From Pseudomonas turukhanskensis (GTDB taxonomy: Bacteria; Pseudomonadota; Gammaproteobacteria; Pseudomonadales; Pseudomonadaceae), in contig NZ_BSFN01000020.1 in the NCBI RefSeq assembly GCF_027922365.1, forward strand, positions 1 through 64,000: 64,000 bases of DNA, given 5' to 3'. This document shows positions 53,144 through 61,493 of the stretch, in pieces. The translations under genes were made by a program, and so were the position numbers. Numbering within the stretch: position 1 is the first letter of the stretch; the number at the start of each line of letters is the position of its first letter. The notes under the pieces are model-generated. The model saw only the letters and a program-made list of their open reading frames with translations, was not told where the DNA came from and searched no databases.

Positions 53144-53641
53144 ATGGAAATGTTGAAATTCGGTAAGTTCGCAGCTCTGGCTCTGTCCATGGCCGTAGCA
53201 GTAGGTTGCTCCTCCAAAGGCGGCGACAACGCTGGCGAAGGCGCTGTTGATCCAAACGCTGGTTACAACGCCAACAACGGCGCTGTAGACGGTAGCCTGA
53301 GCGAAGAAGCTGCTCTGCGCGCTATCACCACCTTCTACTTCGAATACGACAGCTCGGACCTGAAGCCAGAAGCCATGCGCGCTCTGGACGTTCACGCCAA
53401 GGACCTGAAAGCTAACGGCGCTCGCGTTGTTCTGGAAGGCAACACCGACGAACGCGGCACCCGTGAGTACAACATGGCTCTGGGCGAGCGTCGTGCGAAA
53501 GCCGTTCAGCGCTACCTGGTTCTGCAAGGCGTTTCCCCAGCTCAGCTGGAACTGGTTTCCTACGGTGAAGAGCGTCCTGTTGCTACCGGCAACGACGAGC
53601 AATCCTGGGCTCAAAACCGTCGCGTTGAACTGCGTAAGTAA
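53144..53641 (+). CDS. oprL: Peptidoglycan-associated lipoprotein OprL (Pal)
   Basis: 165 residues; lipobox AVGCSS with Cys22 and a C-terminal OmpA-like peptidoglycan-binding domain (TTFYFEYDSSDLKPEA; NTDERGTREYNMALGERRAK). It anchors the outer membrane to peptidoglycan and joins TolB. Strong codon bias (GCT, CTG, CGT) suggests high expression. Ribosome site TAGGAG. Confidence 0.98.
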   Translation: MEMLKFGKFAALALSMAVAVGCSSKGGDNAGEGAVDPNAGYNANNGAVDGSLSEEAALRAITTFYFEYDSSDLKPEAMRALDVHAKDLKANGARVVLEGNTDERGTREYNMALGERRAKAVQRYLVLQGVSPAQLELVSYGEERPVATGNDEQSWAQNRRVELRK

Positions 53642-53647
53642 TTCGAC

Positions 53648-54466
53648 ATGCGAACGTGCCGTCGTGCTCTGACTATATTGACTCTCAGCCTGCCGCTTGC
53701 GGCTTGGGCTGCGGTTCCGGTGGAAGACAGCAACGCCAGTGATGGCGGTGGTAGTTACCCACCAGCGGGTTATGGCACGACCGGCGCCTATGCAGGGGGA
53801 GGGGTTACGGCCCCTGCCTCGGCACAGGGCGAGCTGTTCATGCAGCTGCAACAGATGCAAGACGAGGTCGCGCGTTTGCGTGGCATGGTCGAGGAGCAAC
53901 AAAACGAAATTCAGCGTCTGAAACAAGAAGGCTTGGAACGTTACCAAGACCTCGACAGACGTATAGCCGGCGGCGCCTCTGGTGCACCTGCCGCTACTCC
54001 AGATTCCAGCAATGCCGGTGCTATCAATGCCGGTGCTGCTCCTGTTCAGCCAGCAGCGCAACAGCCTGCGGCGAGCACCGAGCCGGGCGATCCGGCGAAG
54101 GAAAAGCTCTATTACGATGCGGCCTTCGACCTGATCAAAGCCAAGGATTTCGACAAAGCCAGCCAGGCCTTCAGTGCCTTTCTGCGCAAATACCCACAGA
54201 GCCAATACGCCGGCAACGCGCAGTATTGGCTGGGTGAAGTGAACTTGACCAAGGGCGACCTTCAGGGCGCCGGGCAAGCATTTGCCAAGGTCAGCCAGCT
54301 GTATCCGACCCATAACAAGGTGCCGGATTCGCTCTACAAGCTGGCTGATGTCGAGCAGCGCCTCGGTCACACCGACAAAGCCAAAGGCATTCTGCAGCAG
54401 GTCATTGCTCAATACCCTGGCAGCTCGGCAGCGCAACTGGCTCAGCGTGATTTGCAACGCCTGTAA
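53648..54466 (+). CDS. cpoB: Cell division coordinator CpoB (YbgF)
   Basis: 272 residues: signal peptide to about AAWA, a Gly/Ala-rich linker, a trimerising coiled coil (LFMQLQQMQDEVARLRGMVE), a low-complexity Ala/Pro stretch and C-terminal TPR repeats (YYDAAFDLIKAKDFDKASQA). It links Tol-Pal to septal peptidoglycan synthesis. Last gene of the operon before a terminator. Confidence 0.95.
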   Translation: MRTCRRALTILTLSLPLAAWAAVPVEDSNASDGGGSYPPAGYGTTGAYAGGGVTAPASAQGELFMQLQQMQDEVARLRGMVEEQQNEIQRLKQEGLERYQDLDRRIAGGASGAPAATPDSSNAGAINAGAAPVQPAAQQPAASTEPGDPAKEKLYYDAAFDLIKAKDFDKASQAFSAFLRKYPQSQYAGNAQYWLGEVNLTKGDLQGAGQAFAKVSQLYPTHNKVPDSLYKLADVEQRLGHTDKAKGILQQVIAQYPGSSAAQLAQRDLQRL

Positions 54467-54485
54467 AGCCTGACCCGTCGTTCAA

Positions 54486-54514
54486 TAAAACCCGCGCCTG
54501 TCGCGGGTTTTTTC
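54486..54514 (+). terminator. Terminator of the tol-pal operon
   Basis: AAAACCCGCG CCTGT CGCGGGTTTTTT directly after cpoB. Confidence 0.92.
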
Positions 54515-54584
54515 GTTAGAATCGCCGCCCCAATTCCCGCAACGGAGGCGGATGGCCTGTTTCGCCGTCACGCCCGTGGCCGAT

Positions 54585-55232
54585 ATGCAAAAAAACCTGC
54601 GCATTACCGAGATTTTTTACTCGTTGCAGGGCGAGACGCGCACTGCCGGTTTACCGACAGTGTTCGTGCGCCTGACTGGCTGCCCACTACGCTGCCAGTA
54701 CTGTGACACCGCCTACGCATTCAGCGGCGGCGAAATCATGTCCCTGGACGCCATAGTCGAGCAGATCGCCGCGTATAAGCCGCGTTATGTCTGCGTCACC
54801 GGTGGCGAGCCACTGGCTCAGCCCAACTGCATTCCCTTGCTTGAACGCCTGTGCGACGCCGGCTATGAGGTGTCACTGGAAACCAGTGGCGCGCTCGATG
54901 TGTCGGCGGTGGACCCGCGCGTCAGCAAAGTGGTTGACCTGAAGACGCCCGGCTCAGCTGAGATGGCGCGCAATCGCTACGAGAACATCGAATTCCTCAC
55001 GCCCAACGATCAGGTCAAGTTCGTGATCTGTTCTCGTGAAGACTACGACTGGTCGGTGTCGAAGCTGATTCAGTACGGCCTGCAGAATCGTGCGGGTGAA
55101 GTGCTGTTTTCGCCGAGTCATCAGCAGGTGGATGCCCGTGCGCTGGCCGACTGGATCGTCGCCGACAACCTGCCTGTGCGTTTGCAGCTGCAGTTGCACA
55201 AAATTCTTTGGAACGACCAGCCGGGACACTGA
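54585..55232 (+). CDS. queE: 7-carboxy-7-deazaguanine synthase QueE
   Basis: A radical SAM enzyme of queuosine synthesis that contracts the ring of carboxytetrahydropterin. CX3CX2C is in TGCPLRCQYCDTAYAF; the substrate-binding GGEPLAQ follows. The start used gives 215 residues, the usual length, beginning MQKNLRITEIFYSLQGETR. An in-frame ATG at 54552 has GGAGG only three bases before it and would add 11 residues. Confidence 0.94.
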   Translation: MQKNLRITEIFYSLQGETRTAGLPTVFVRLTGCPLRCQYCDTAYAFSGGEIMSLDAIVEQIAAYKPRYVCVTGGEPLAQPNCIPLLERLCDAGYEVSLETSGALDVSAVDPRVSKVVDLKTPGSAEMARNRYENIEFLTPNDQVKFVICSREDYDWSVSKLIQYGLQNRAGEVLFSPSHQQVDARALADWIVADNLPVRLQLQLHKILWNDQPGH

Positions 55233-55233
55233 C

Positions 55234-55908
55234 ATGACAGAAAAGAAAGCCGTAATTCTACTCTCCGGCGGCCTCGACTCCGCCACCGTAGTTGCCATGG
55301 CCAAGGCCGACGGATATGCCTGCTACACCATGAGCTTCGACTACGGCCAACGCCACCGTTCCGAACTGCAAGCTGCTGAGCGCGTGGCGCAGCAGTTGGG
55401 CGTGGTCGAACACAAAGTCATCGGCCTTAACCTCAATGGCATGGGCGGCTCGGCGCTGACCGACAGCAGCATCGCCGTGCCGGAAACGCCAGGCGAAGGC
55501 ATTCCGGTCACCTATGTGCCGGCACGCAACACAGTATTTTTGTCGCTCGCGCTGGGCTGGGCCGAAGTGCTGGGAGCGCGGGATATTTTTATTGGCGTGA
55601 ACGCAGTGGACTACTCCGGCTATCCGGACTGCCGGCCCGAGTTTGTCGAAGCCTTCGAGCGTATGGCCAATCTGGCCACCAAGGCCGGCGTAGAAGGGCA
55701 GGGCTTTCGCATTCAGGCGCCGCTGCAATTTCTCAGCAAGGCGCAGATCGTCGAAGCGGGCATGGCCCACGGCGTGGATTACGGCCTGACCGTGTCGTGC
55801 TATCAGGCTGACGAGGATGGCCGTGCTTGTGGTAAGTGCGACAGCTGCCGACTGCGCGCCGCGGGGTTTGCCGAGGCGGGTGTGAAAGACCCTACGCGTT
55901 ATTTCTAA
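55234..55908 (+). CDS. queC: 7-cyano-7-deazaguanine synthase QueC
   Basis: 224 residues; makes preQ0 from the QueE product with ATP and ammonia. PP-loop LLSGGLDSATVVAMA and the C-terminal zinc motif SCYQADEDGRACGKCDSCRL (Cys cluster) are present. Starts one base after the queE stop. A longer in-frame start would lie inside queE and is rejected. Confidence 0.97.
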   Translation: MTEKKAVILLSGGLDSATVVAMAKADGYACYTMSFDYGQRHRSELQAAERVAQQLGVVEHKVIGLNLNGMGGSALTDSSIAVPETPGEGIPVTYVPARNTVFLSLALGWAEVLGARDIFIGVNAVDYSGYPDCRPEFVEAFERMANLATKAGVEGQGFRIQAPLQFLSKAQIVEAGMAHGVDYGLTVSCYQADEDGRACGKCDSCRLRAAGFAEAGVKDPTRYF

Positions 55909-55962
55909 ATCTTTACCGCATCCTGTTGATTTTATGAATTAAATCAGTATTATGCACACCGC

Positions 55963-56038
55963 GGGTCGTTAGCTCAGTTGGTAGAGCAGTTGGCTTTTAA
56001 CCAATTGGTCGTAGGTTCGAGTCCCACACGACCCACCA
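55963..56038 (+). tRNA. tRNA-Lys (UUU anticodon)
   Basis: A 76-nt gene with encoded CCA. Acceptor stem GGGTCGT/ACGACCC, D arm GCTC AGTTGGTA GAGC, anticodon loop CTTTTAA and T loop TTCGAGT. In the T stem GTAGG faces CCCAC, leaving an A-C mismatch at 51-63, where the related sequences I recall have a pair (GTAGG/CCTAC). The rest folds normally. Confidence 0.97.
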
Positions 56039-56061
56039 TATTTCCTTCGTAAGAAGGATCG

Positions 56062-56103
56062 AAAACCCGGAATGCTCAGCAGTGAGTGTTCCGGGTTTTT
56101 TCG
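56062..56103. terminator. Terminator after tRNA-Lys
   Basis: AAAACCCGGAA ... TTCCGGGTTTTTT with a 16-nt loop, 24 bases after the tRNA. Confidence 0.85.
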
Positions 56104-56198
56104 TTTCTGATCCTTTAGTTTTATCTCGGTAGCACGCGTGCGCCGACTTCGGACGGGTATACTGCGCGGCACTGAAAGCATATTCAGAGCCTGATGAC

Positions 56199-57257
56199 AT
56201 GACCCAGATTTCCGAGCGCCTGCTGGTCCAAGCGCACCTCGACGCCAAGCAACCCAAACCCCTTTCGTCTGAAGAAGAAGCTCTCTTGCGCGCAGAAATT
56301 GCTGCCGAGCTCAAGGCGCAAGATGCGGTGCTGGTGGCTCACTATTATTGCGACCCGGTAATTCAGGCATTGGCCGAAGAAACCGGCGGCTGCGTGTCTG
56401 ACTCCTTGGAAATGGCCCGCTTCGGCAATCAGCACTCGGCGAAAACCGTGCTGGTGGCCGGCGTCAAGTTCATGGGCGAGACGGCAAAAATCCTCAACCC
56501 GGAAAAACGCGTGCTGATGCCGACCCTGGAGGCGACCTGCTCGCTGGATCTCGGCTGCCCGGTCGATGAATTCTCCGCGTTTTGCGACCAGCACCCCGAG
56601 CGCACCGTTGTGGTGTATGCCAACACCTCGGCGGCGGTAAAAGCCCGCGCCGACTGGGTGGTGACCTCCAGTTGTGCTTTGGAAATCGTCGAAAGCCTGA
56701 TGGATAACGGCGAGACCATTATCTGGGCGCCAGACAAACACCTGGGCCGCTATATCCAGAAGCAGACCGGCGCGGACATGCTGCTGTGGGACGGTGCCTG
56801 CATTGTGCACGAAGAGTTCAAGTCCAAGCAGCTGGAAGATATGAAGGCGCTGTACCCGGAGGCCGCCATCCTGGTGCACCCGGAGTCGCCGGAGTCGGTG
56901 ATCGAGCTGGCAGATGCCGTCGGCTCCACCAGCCAGTTGATCAAGGCCGCGCAAACGCTGCCGAACTCGACGTTTATCGTCGCTACCGACCGCGGCATCT
57001 TCTACAAGATGCAGCAGCTGTGTCCGGACAAGATCTTTATCGAGGCGCCCACCGCCGGTAATGGCGCGGCTTGTCGCAGCTGCGCGCATTGCCCGTGGAT
57101 GGCGATGAATACCTTGGAGCGTACGCTGCAATGCCTGCGTGAAGGCAGCAACGAAATATTCGTGGATCCGGCTCTGATTCCGCGGGCACTCAAGCCCCTG
57201 AAACGCATGCTGGACTTCACGCAGGCGGCGCGGTTGAAGGTGGCTGGTAACGCCTGA
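56199..57257 (+). CDS. nadA: Quinolinate synthase NadA
   Basis: 352 residues; condenses iminoaspartate and dihydroxyacetone phosphate to quinolinate in NAD synthesis. [4Fe-4S] Cys ligands are spread as expected (TLEATCSLDLGCPVDEFS; TSSCALE; GAACRSCAHCPWMAMNTLE). Here it directly follows tRNA-Lys, without the large insertion seen in P. aeruginosa PAO1. Confidence 0.97.
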   Translation: MTQISERLLVQAHLDAKQPKPLSSEEEALLRAEIAAELKAQDAVLVAHYYCDPVIQALAEETGGCVSDSLEMARFGNQHSAKTVLVAGVKFMGETAKILNPEKRVLMPTLEATCSLDLGCPVDEFSAFCDQHPERTVVVYANTSAAVKARADWVVTSSCALEIVESLMDNGETIIWAPDKHLGRYIQKQTGADMLLWDGACIVHEEFKSKQLEDMKALYPEAAILVHPESPESVIELADAVGSTSQLIKAAQTLPNSTFIVATDRGIFYKMQQLCPDKIFIEAPTAGNGAACRSCAHCPWMAMNTLERTLQCLREGSNEIFVDPALIPRALKPLKRMLDFTQAARLKVAGNA

Positions 57258-57282
57258 CCCTTTTTTCGCTGGCTTGAAAGCA

Positions 57283-57350
57283 ATCGAGGCTGAAGCCTCT
57301 CCCGCAAGGGATCGTATTATGCGATCTGCAGGAGAGGCTTCAGCCTCGAT
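57283..57350. repeat. Inverted repeat between nadA and bepA
   Basis: Perfect 20-bp arms (ATCGAGGCTGAAGCCTCTCC and complement; 57283-57302, 57331-57350) with an inner hairpin GATCG/CGATC and a T run after the right arm. It lies between convergent genes and may act as a terminator. Confidence 0.92.
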
Positions 57351-57372
57351 GCTTTTTATAGTTGTCGAACGG

Positions 57373-58806
57373 TTAGCGCATCAACTGCTTGATCATGCGT
57401 TGCTGTTCCATGATCTCTTTCTGCCGCGCGTCGATACGTGAGGCCAGTGGGAAGTTGTTGATGGCCCGCCGTTTGGCGAAGTCCAGTTGCTCCAGCGCCT
57501 GTTCGAAGTCGGCCGTGAGCGCAAAGTATTCGGCGCGAGCCTGGTGTAGGCCGATGATGTCGCCCGCCTGACCCCGCACTTCGGCCACCTGATACCAGAC
57601 GTCCGGGTCGTTCGGGCGCGCTTTGAGCAACTCCTCAAGCGCTTTCTGCGCCTGCGGCGCCTGATTCTGTTTCAACAGCAGATCAATTCGGCTTTGTTGC
57701 AGCGGATAGTTGTCCGGGAACTGGGCGAGCATTTTGTCGACCCGTTGCTTGGCGTCCGGCAGCCGGTTGGACGTAATGTCCAGTTCCACCTGCGCGAGGT
57801 TATAGGTGACGTTATTCGGCTCTTTCTTCAGCAGCGGCGCCAGGCTATCTCGCGCCTCGTTGAGTTGCCCGCTTTTTACTTGCGCCAGCGCCAAGCCATA
57901 ACGAGCAGCGTCCATGCCTGGGTCGTCCTGCAGCATGGCGCGGAAGCGTTTGGCGGAGATTCCCGGCGTCTCCTCAAAGGTAAGTTGCACGCGGGCACGC
58001 ATCAGTTGGTATTGCAGCGTGTCTTCGCGGCCGCCCTGGCCATATTGCTCGGCACGGTTGCGGGTGTCAGCGATACGCGACTCGGTAACGGGGTGAGTCA
58101 GCAGGAATTCTGGCGGACGTTTGTCGTAGCGGTATTGGCGAGCCATGCGTTCAAACATGTTGGGCATGGCGCGCGGGTCGTAGCCAGCGCGCTCGAGGTT
58201 GACCACGCCAACGCGGTCGGCTTCCTGTTCGTTCTGCCGGGAAAAGCGCAACTGGTTCTGAATGGCCGCTGCCTGGGTACCCATGATGGTCGCCATGCCC
58301 ACATCACCAGCACCGGCGGCCGCGGCGATAATGCCGGCGAGCATCGCTGCCATGACTGGAATCTGCATTTGTTGCTGAGCCTGCAAGCCGCGCGCGTAGT
58401 GGCGTTGAATCAAGTGCCCCAATTCGTGCGCCAGTACGGCGGCGTATTCGGCCTCGGTTTGCGCATAAAGAAACAGGCCGCCGTTTACCCCGATTACGCC
58501 GCCGGGTGCGGCAAAGGCGTTGATCTGCGGGTCTTTGATCAGAATGAACACCAGCCGGTGATCGTGCAGGTCGCTGGTTTCGGCGAGCCGGTACACGCTG
58601 CTTTCAACGAACTCTTTGATCTGCGGGTCGTTGAGCTGCGGCACCTGACTGCGCACCAGGCTCAACCAGGCTCGTCCCAGTTGAAACTCTTGCTCGGGAG
58701 ACACAATCGAGGAGCTTGAATCGCCCAGCGAAGGCAAGTCATCGGCGATGGCGGGGGAGGCGAGCAAGATGGCAAGCGACAGCAAGGTAGGGCGCAGAAG
58801 ATTCAT
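57373..58806 (-). CDS. bepA: Outer-membrane-assembly metalloprotease BepA (M48)
   Basis: 477 residues: signal peptide (to about IADD), M48 zinc peptidase with HELGH at 127-131, and C-terminal TPR repeats. BepA acts in the periplasm with the BAM complex and degrades misassembled LptD. The C-terminal part (VWYQVAEVRGQAGDIIGLHQ) is TPR-like. Faces the tusA-like gene. Confidence 0.95.
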   Translation of the reverse strand: MNLLRPTLLSLAILLASPAIADDLPSLGDSSSSIVSPEQEFQLGRAWLSLVRSQVPQLNDPQIKEFVESSVYRLAETSDLHDHRLVFILIKDPQINAFAAPGGVIGVNGGLFLYAQTEAEYAAVLAHELGHLIQRHYARGLQAQQQMQIPVMAAMLAGIIAAAAGAGDVGMATIMGTQAAAIQNQLRFSRQNEQEADRVGVVNLERAGYDPRAMPNMFERMARQYRYDKRPPEFLLTHPVTESRIADTRNRAEQYGQGGREDTLQYQLMRARVQLTFEETPGISAKRFRAMLQDDPGMDAARYGLALAQVKSGQLNEARDSLAPLLKKEPNNVTYNLAQVELDITSNRLPDAKQRVDKMLAQFPDNYPLQQSRIDLLLKQNQAPQAQKALEELLKARPNDPDVWYQVAEVRGQAGDIIGLHQARAEYFALTADFEQALEQLDFAKRRAINNFPLASRIDARQKEIMEQQRMIKQLMR

Positions 58807-58902
58807 GCACGAAGCTCATGGCGGCAAAGTCTCTACTGTAGCCGCCATGGCGGTCGGCTGACCACCTCGGTATCCTGCGCTACCGATTTTTGGAGCCGAT
58901 TT

Positions 58903-59142
58903 ATGAGTGATGCCGTGATAGTGGATGCCGAGCTGGATGCCAGCGGGTTGAATTGCCCACTGCCATTGCTCAAGGCCAAGCTTGAGCTCAATCGTCTGGC
59001 CAGTGGCGCAGTGCTCAAAGTTATTGCCACCGACGCTGGCTCGCAACGCGACTTCCGTGCATTCGCCACGCTGGCTGGCCATACCTTGCTGCACGAAGAG
59101 GTGGTAGATGGCGTGTACCGTTATTGGTTGCGCAAGGCTTAG
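58903..59142 (+). CDS. TusA-like sulfur-carrier protein
   Basis: 79 residues of the SirA/TusA fold with the sulfur-accepting Cys18 in LDASGLNCPLPLLKAKLEL (CPxP). It carries persulfide sulfur, for tRNA thiolation, molybdenum cofactor or related routes. The pseudomonad gene at this place is a paralogue of tusA, linked in P. aeruginosa to molybdenum-cofactor chemistry. AI-2E permease follows 13 bases later. Confidence 0.92.
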   Translation: MSDAVIVDAELDASGLNCPLPLLKAKLELNRLASGAVLKVIATDAGSQRDFRAFATLAGHTLLHEEVVDGVYRYWLRKA

Positions 59143-59155
59143 TTAAGGAACTCAG

Positions 59156-60226
59156 ATGTTCAACGTGTTACGCAATTGGGTTCAGCGCTATTTCTCGGAT
59201 GAAGAGGCGGTGGTGCTGGCAGTGCTGCTGGTACTGGCTTTTGCCGCCATTCTGACGTTCGGCGGCATGTTGGCACCGGTGCTGGCCGGCTTGGTGCTTG
59301 CGTTTCTGATGCAGGGGCTGGTGCGCACACTGCGACGCTTACGCGTACCTCAGGTGGCGGCCGTGTGGCTGGTGTTTGCCTGCTTTATGGGGTTGCTTGG
59401 CGTGTGTTTGTTGGTGTTGGTGCCATTGCTCTGGCAGCAGGTCATCGCATTGGCCAACGAGCTGCCAGGTATGCTGGGCAAATGGCAATCGCTGCTGTTG
59501 CTGCTTCCGGAGCGTTATCCACAGTTGGTGTCGGACGAGCAAGTGCTGCATGTGATCGAAGTGGTGCGCAGCGAAATCGGCAGCTTCGGGCAGATGGCGC
59601 TGACGGTTTCGCTATCCAGCCTACCGCTATTGGTCAACGCCATGATTTACCTGGTGCTGGTGCCGATTCTGGTGTTTTTCTTTCTCAAGGACGGCGCACT
59701 GATCGCACGCTGGTTCCGCGGCTACTTGCCGCGCGAACGCACCCTGATCACGCGGGTGGCGCGGGAAATGAACCAGCAGATTGCCAATTACATTCGCGGC
59801 AAGGTGATCGAGATTTCGATCTGCGGCGGCGCCACCTACGTGGCGTTTATCGCGCTGGGCCTGAACTACGCGGCGTTGCTGGCTTTGTTGGTGGGCTTCT
59901 CGGTGGTGGTGCCGTATGTGGGGGCCGTGGTGGTCACTGTGCCGGTAGCACTGATTGCATTGTTTCAGTGGGGCTGGGGCGATCAGTTTATTTACCTGAT
60001 GGCGGTGTACGGCATCATCCAGGCGCTGGATGGCAACGTGTTGGTGCCGCTGTTATTTGCCGAGGCGGTGAACCTGCACCCGGTAGTGATCATCTGCGCG
60101 GTATTGCTGTTCGGCGGGATGTGGGGCTTCTGGGGGATTTTCTTTGCCATTCCCCTGGCAACCTTGTGCAAGGCGCTGCTCGATGCCTGGCCCAGACAAG
60201 AGCCGGTAGTCGCCCCTCTTATGTAG
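59156..60226 (+). CDS. AI-2E/PerM-family permease, second copy
   Basis: 356 residues, about eight membrane helices; same family as the 25.3-kb permease, with its C-terminal NLHPVVIICAVLLFGGMWGF-WGIFFAIPLA. The two are clearly distinct in sequence (shared HPV-I-A---FGG--GF motif only). Transport substrate unknown. Cotranscribed with the tusA-like gene. Confidence 0.9.
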   Translation: MFNVLRNWVQRYFSDEEAVVLAVLLVLAFAAILTFGGMLAPVLAGLVLAFLMQGLVRTLRRLRVPQVAAVWLVFACFMGLLGVCLLVLVPLLWQQVIALANELPGMLGKWQSLLLLLPERYPQLVSDEQVLHVIEVVRSEIGSFGQMALTVSLSSLPLLVNAMIYLVLVPILVFFFLKDGALIARWFRGYLPRERTLITRVAREMNQQIANYIRGKVIEISICGGATYVAFIALGLNYAALLALLVGFSVVVPYVGAVVVTVPVALIALFQWGWGDQFIYLMAVYGIIQALDGNVLVPLLFAEAVNLHPVVIICAVLLFGGMWGFWGIFFAIPLATLCKALLDAWPRQEPVVAPLM

Positions 60227-60238
60227 GACGACACCCAT

Positions 60239-60267
60239 AAAAAAGGCCGCTTACGAGCGGCCTTTTT
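60239..60267. terminator. Bidirectional terminator
   Basis: AAAAAGGCCGC TTACGA GCGGCCTTTTT between convergent permease and bcp. Confidence 0.93.
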
Positions 60268-60281
60268 GCGTCTATGTGCGC

Positions 60282-60755
60282 TTAACCCTGGTGTAGCGCC
60301 TGCGCCGCTGCCAACACGGCATCCACATGCCCTGGCACTTTCACACCACGCCATTCCTGACGCAGCACGCCGTTGGCATCGATCAGAAAGGTGCTGCGAT
60401 CCACACCCATGTATTCCTTGCCGTACAGCTTTTTCAGCTTGATCACATCGAACAACTGGCACAGTGCTTCGTCTTTATCCGACAGCAGCTCAAACGGGAA
60501 CTCCTGTTTGCACTTGAAGTTCTCGTGGGACTTCAGGCTGTCGCGCGACACGCCGAACACTTCGGTATTGGCCGCTTTAAAGGCCGCGTACTGATCGCGA
60601 AAGCCTTGGCCTTCGGTGGTGCAGCCGGGCGTGCTGTCTTTGGGGTAGAAATAAATCACTACCTGCTGGCCTTTGAGCGCCGAGAGGGTGATCTGCTTGC
60701 CGCTGGTGGCCGGTACGCTGAAGTCGGCCACGGCCTGGTCGAGAGAAAGGCTCAT
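60282..60755 (-). CDS. bcp: Thiol peroxidase Bcp (peroxiredoxin)
   Basis: 157 residues, a BCP/PrxQ-type peroxiredoxin. The peroxidatic Cys lies in YFYPKDSTPGCTTEGQGFRD; conserved Arg in VDRSTFLID region. A second Cys (FKCKQEF) could be resolving. Thioredoxin-dependent removal of peroxides in the cytoplasm. Follows gcvR by ten bases. Confidence 0.95.
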   Translation of the reverse strand: MSLSLDQAVADFSVPATSGKQITLSALKGQQVVIYFYPKDSTPGCTTEGQGFRDQYAAFKAANTEVFGVSRDSLKSHENFKCKQEFPFELLSDKDEALCQLFDVIKLKKLYGKEYMGVDRSTFLIDANGVLRQEWRGVKVPGHVDAVLAAAQALHQG

Positions 60756-60765
60756 GCAGTTTTCC

Positions 60766-61326
60766 TTATGCCGGCGTCTGCGGGCGCCACGGTTCGATCA
60801 GGGCGTCCAGGTTCAGCGCGTCGGCGAAGTCGAGAAATTGGTCGCGCAGCCAGCTGATTTGCGTGCCGGCGGGGAGGGTGACGGTCAGGGTGGCGTTGAG
60901 CATGGTACCGCCGGTTTGGGGTGCCAGGTAGGTATCGCAGGTGAGGTTCTCCAGCTCCACGTTGTGGTCTAGAAAGAACTGACACAGCTCGTTGAGGATG
61001 TCTGGGCGATACACCGAGCTTACGTAGGCGACATAGGGCAAGGCCTGCGGGCGGATTTCAGCGGCGGCACTGCGCACCACGCTAACGGTGAAAGCATGTT
61101 TTTTCGACAGCGAGGGCAGGCTGGTTTCCAGGCGAGCCAGGGCGTCCCAGTTACCCGACACCTGCACCACCAGCGCACTGAACTCGCCATGGCGGCTCAG
61201 GCGCGTGCTCACGACCGCACACCGGTTTTCATGGCTGGCGCGGCAGAGAATGTTGGTCAGTTCCATCGGGTTGGTGCCAAGGGCGCTGATGACAAGGAAT
61301 TGTTCGCGGACGATGGGGGTGGACAT
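60766..61326 (-). CDS. gcvR: Glycine cleavage system regulator GcvR (ACT domains)
   Basis: 186 residues with two ACT-type domains (REQFLVISALGTNPMELTNI; RPDILNELCQFFLDHNVELE). In enterics GcvR antagonises the activator GcvA in response to glycine; in pseudomonads the homologue sits with bcp, divergent from dapA, as here. A target in this organism is not shown. Confidence 0.88.
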   Translation of the reverse strand: MSTPIVREQFLVISALGTNPMELTNILCRASHENRCAVVSTRLSRHGEFSALVVQVSGNWDALARLETSLPSLSKKHAFTVSVVRSAAAEIRPQALPYVAYVSSVYRPDILNELCQFFLDHNVELENLTCDTYLAPQTGGTMLNATLTVTLPAGTQISWLRDQFLDFADALNLDALIEPWRPQTPA

Positions 61327-61493
61327 GCAGCATTCCTAAAGCGATGAGCGGTCGGCAGGTGAACTGTCGATCAAAGCCGGAAGGTTAGCGAAAACTGTCG
61401 CTCAGGGGAATGCTCATAGCGCGGTACTTCGCTTGTGCAAGGCAGGTGGCGCCAGTACCATTACGGCTCTCTTTTTCCGGCAGGAGCGGTTGC

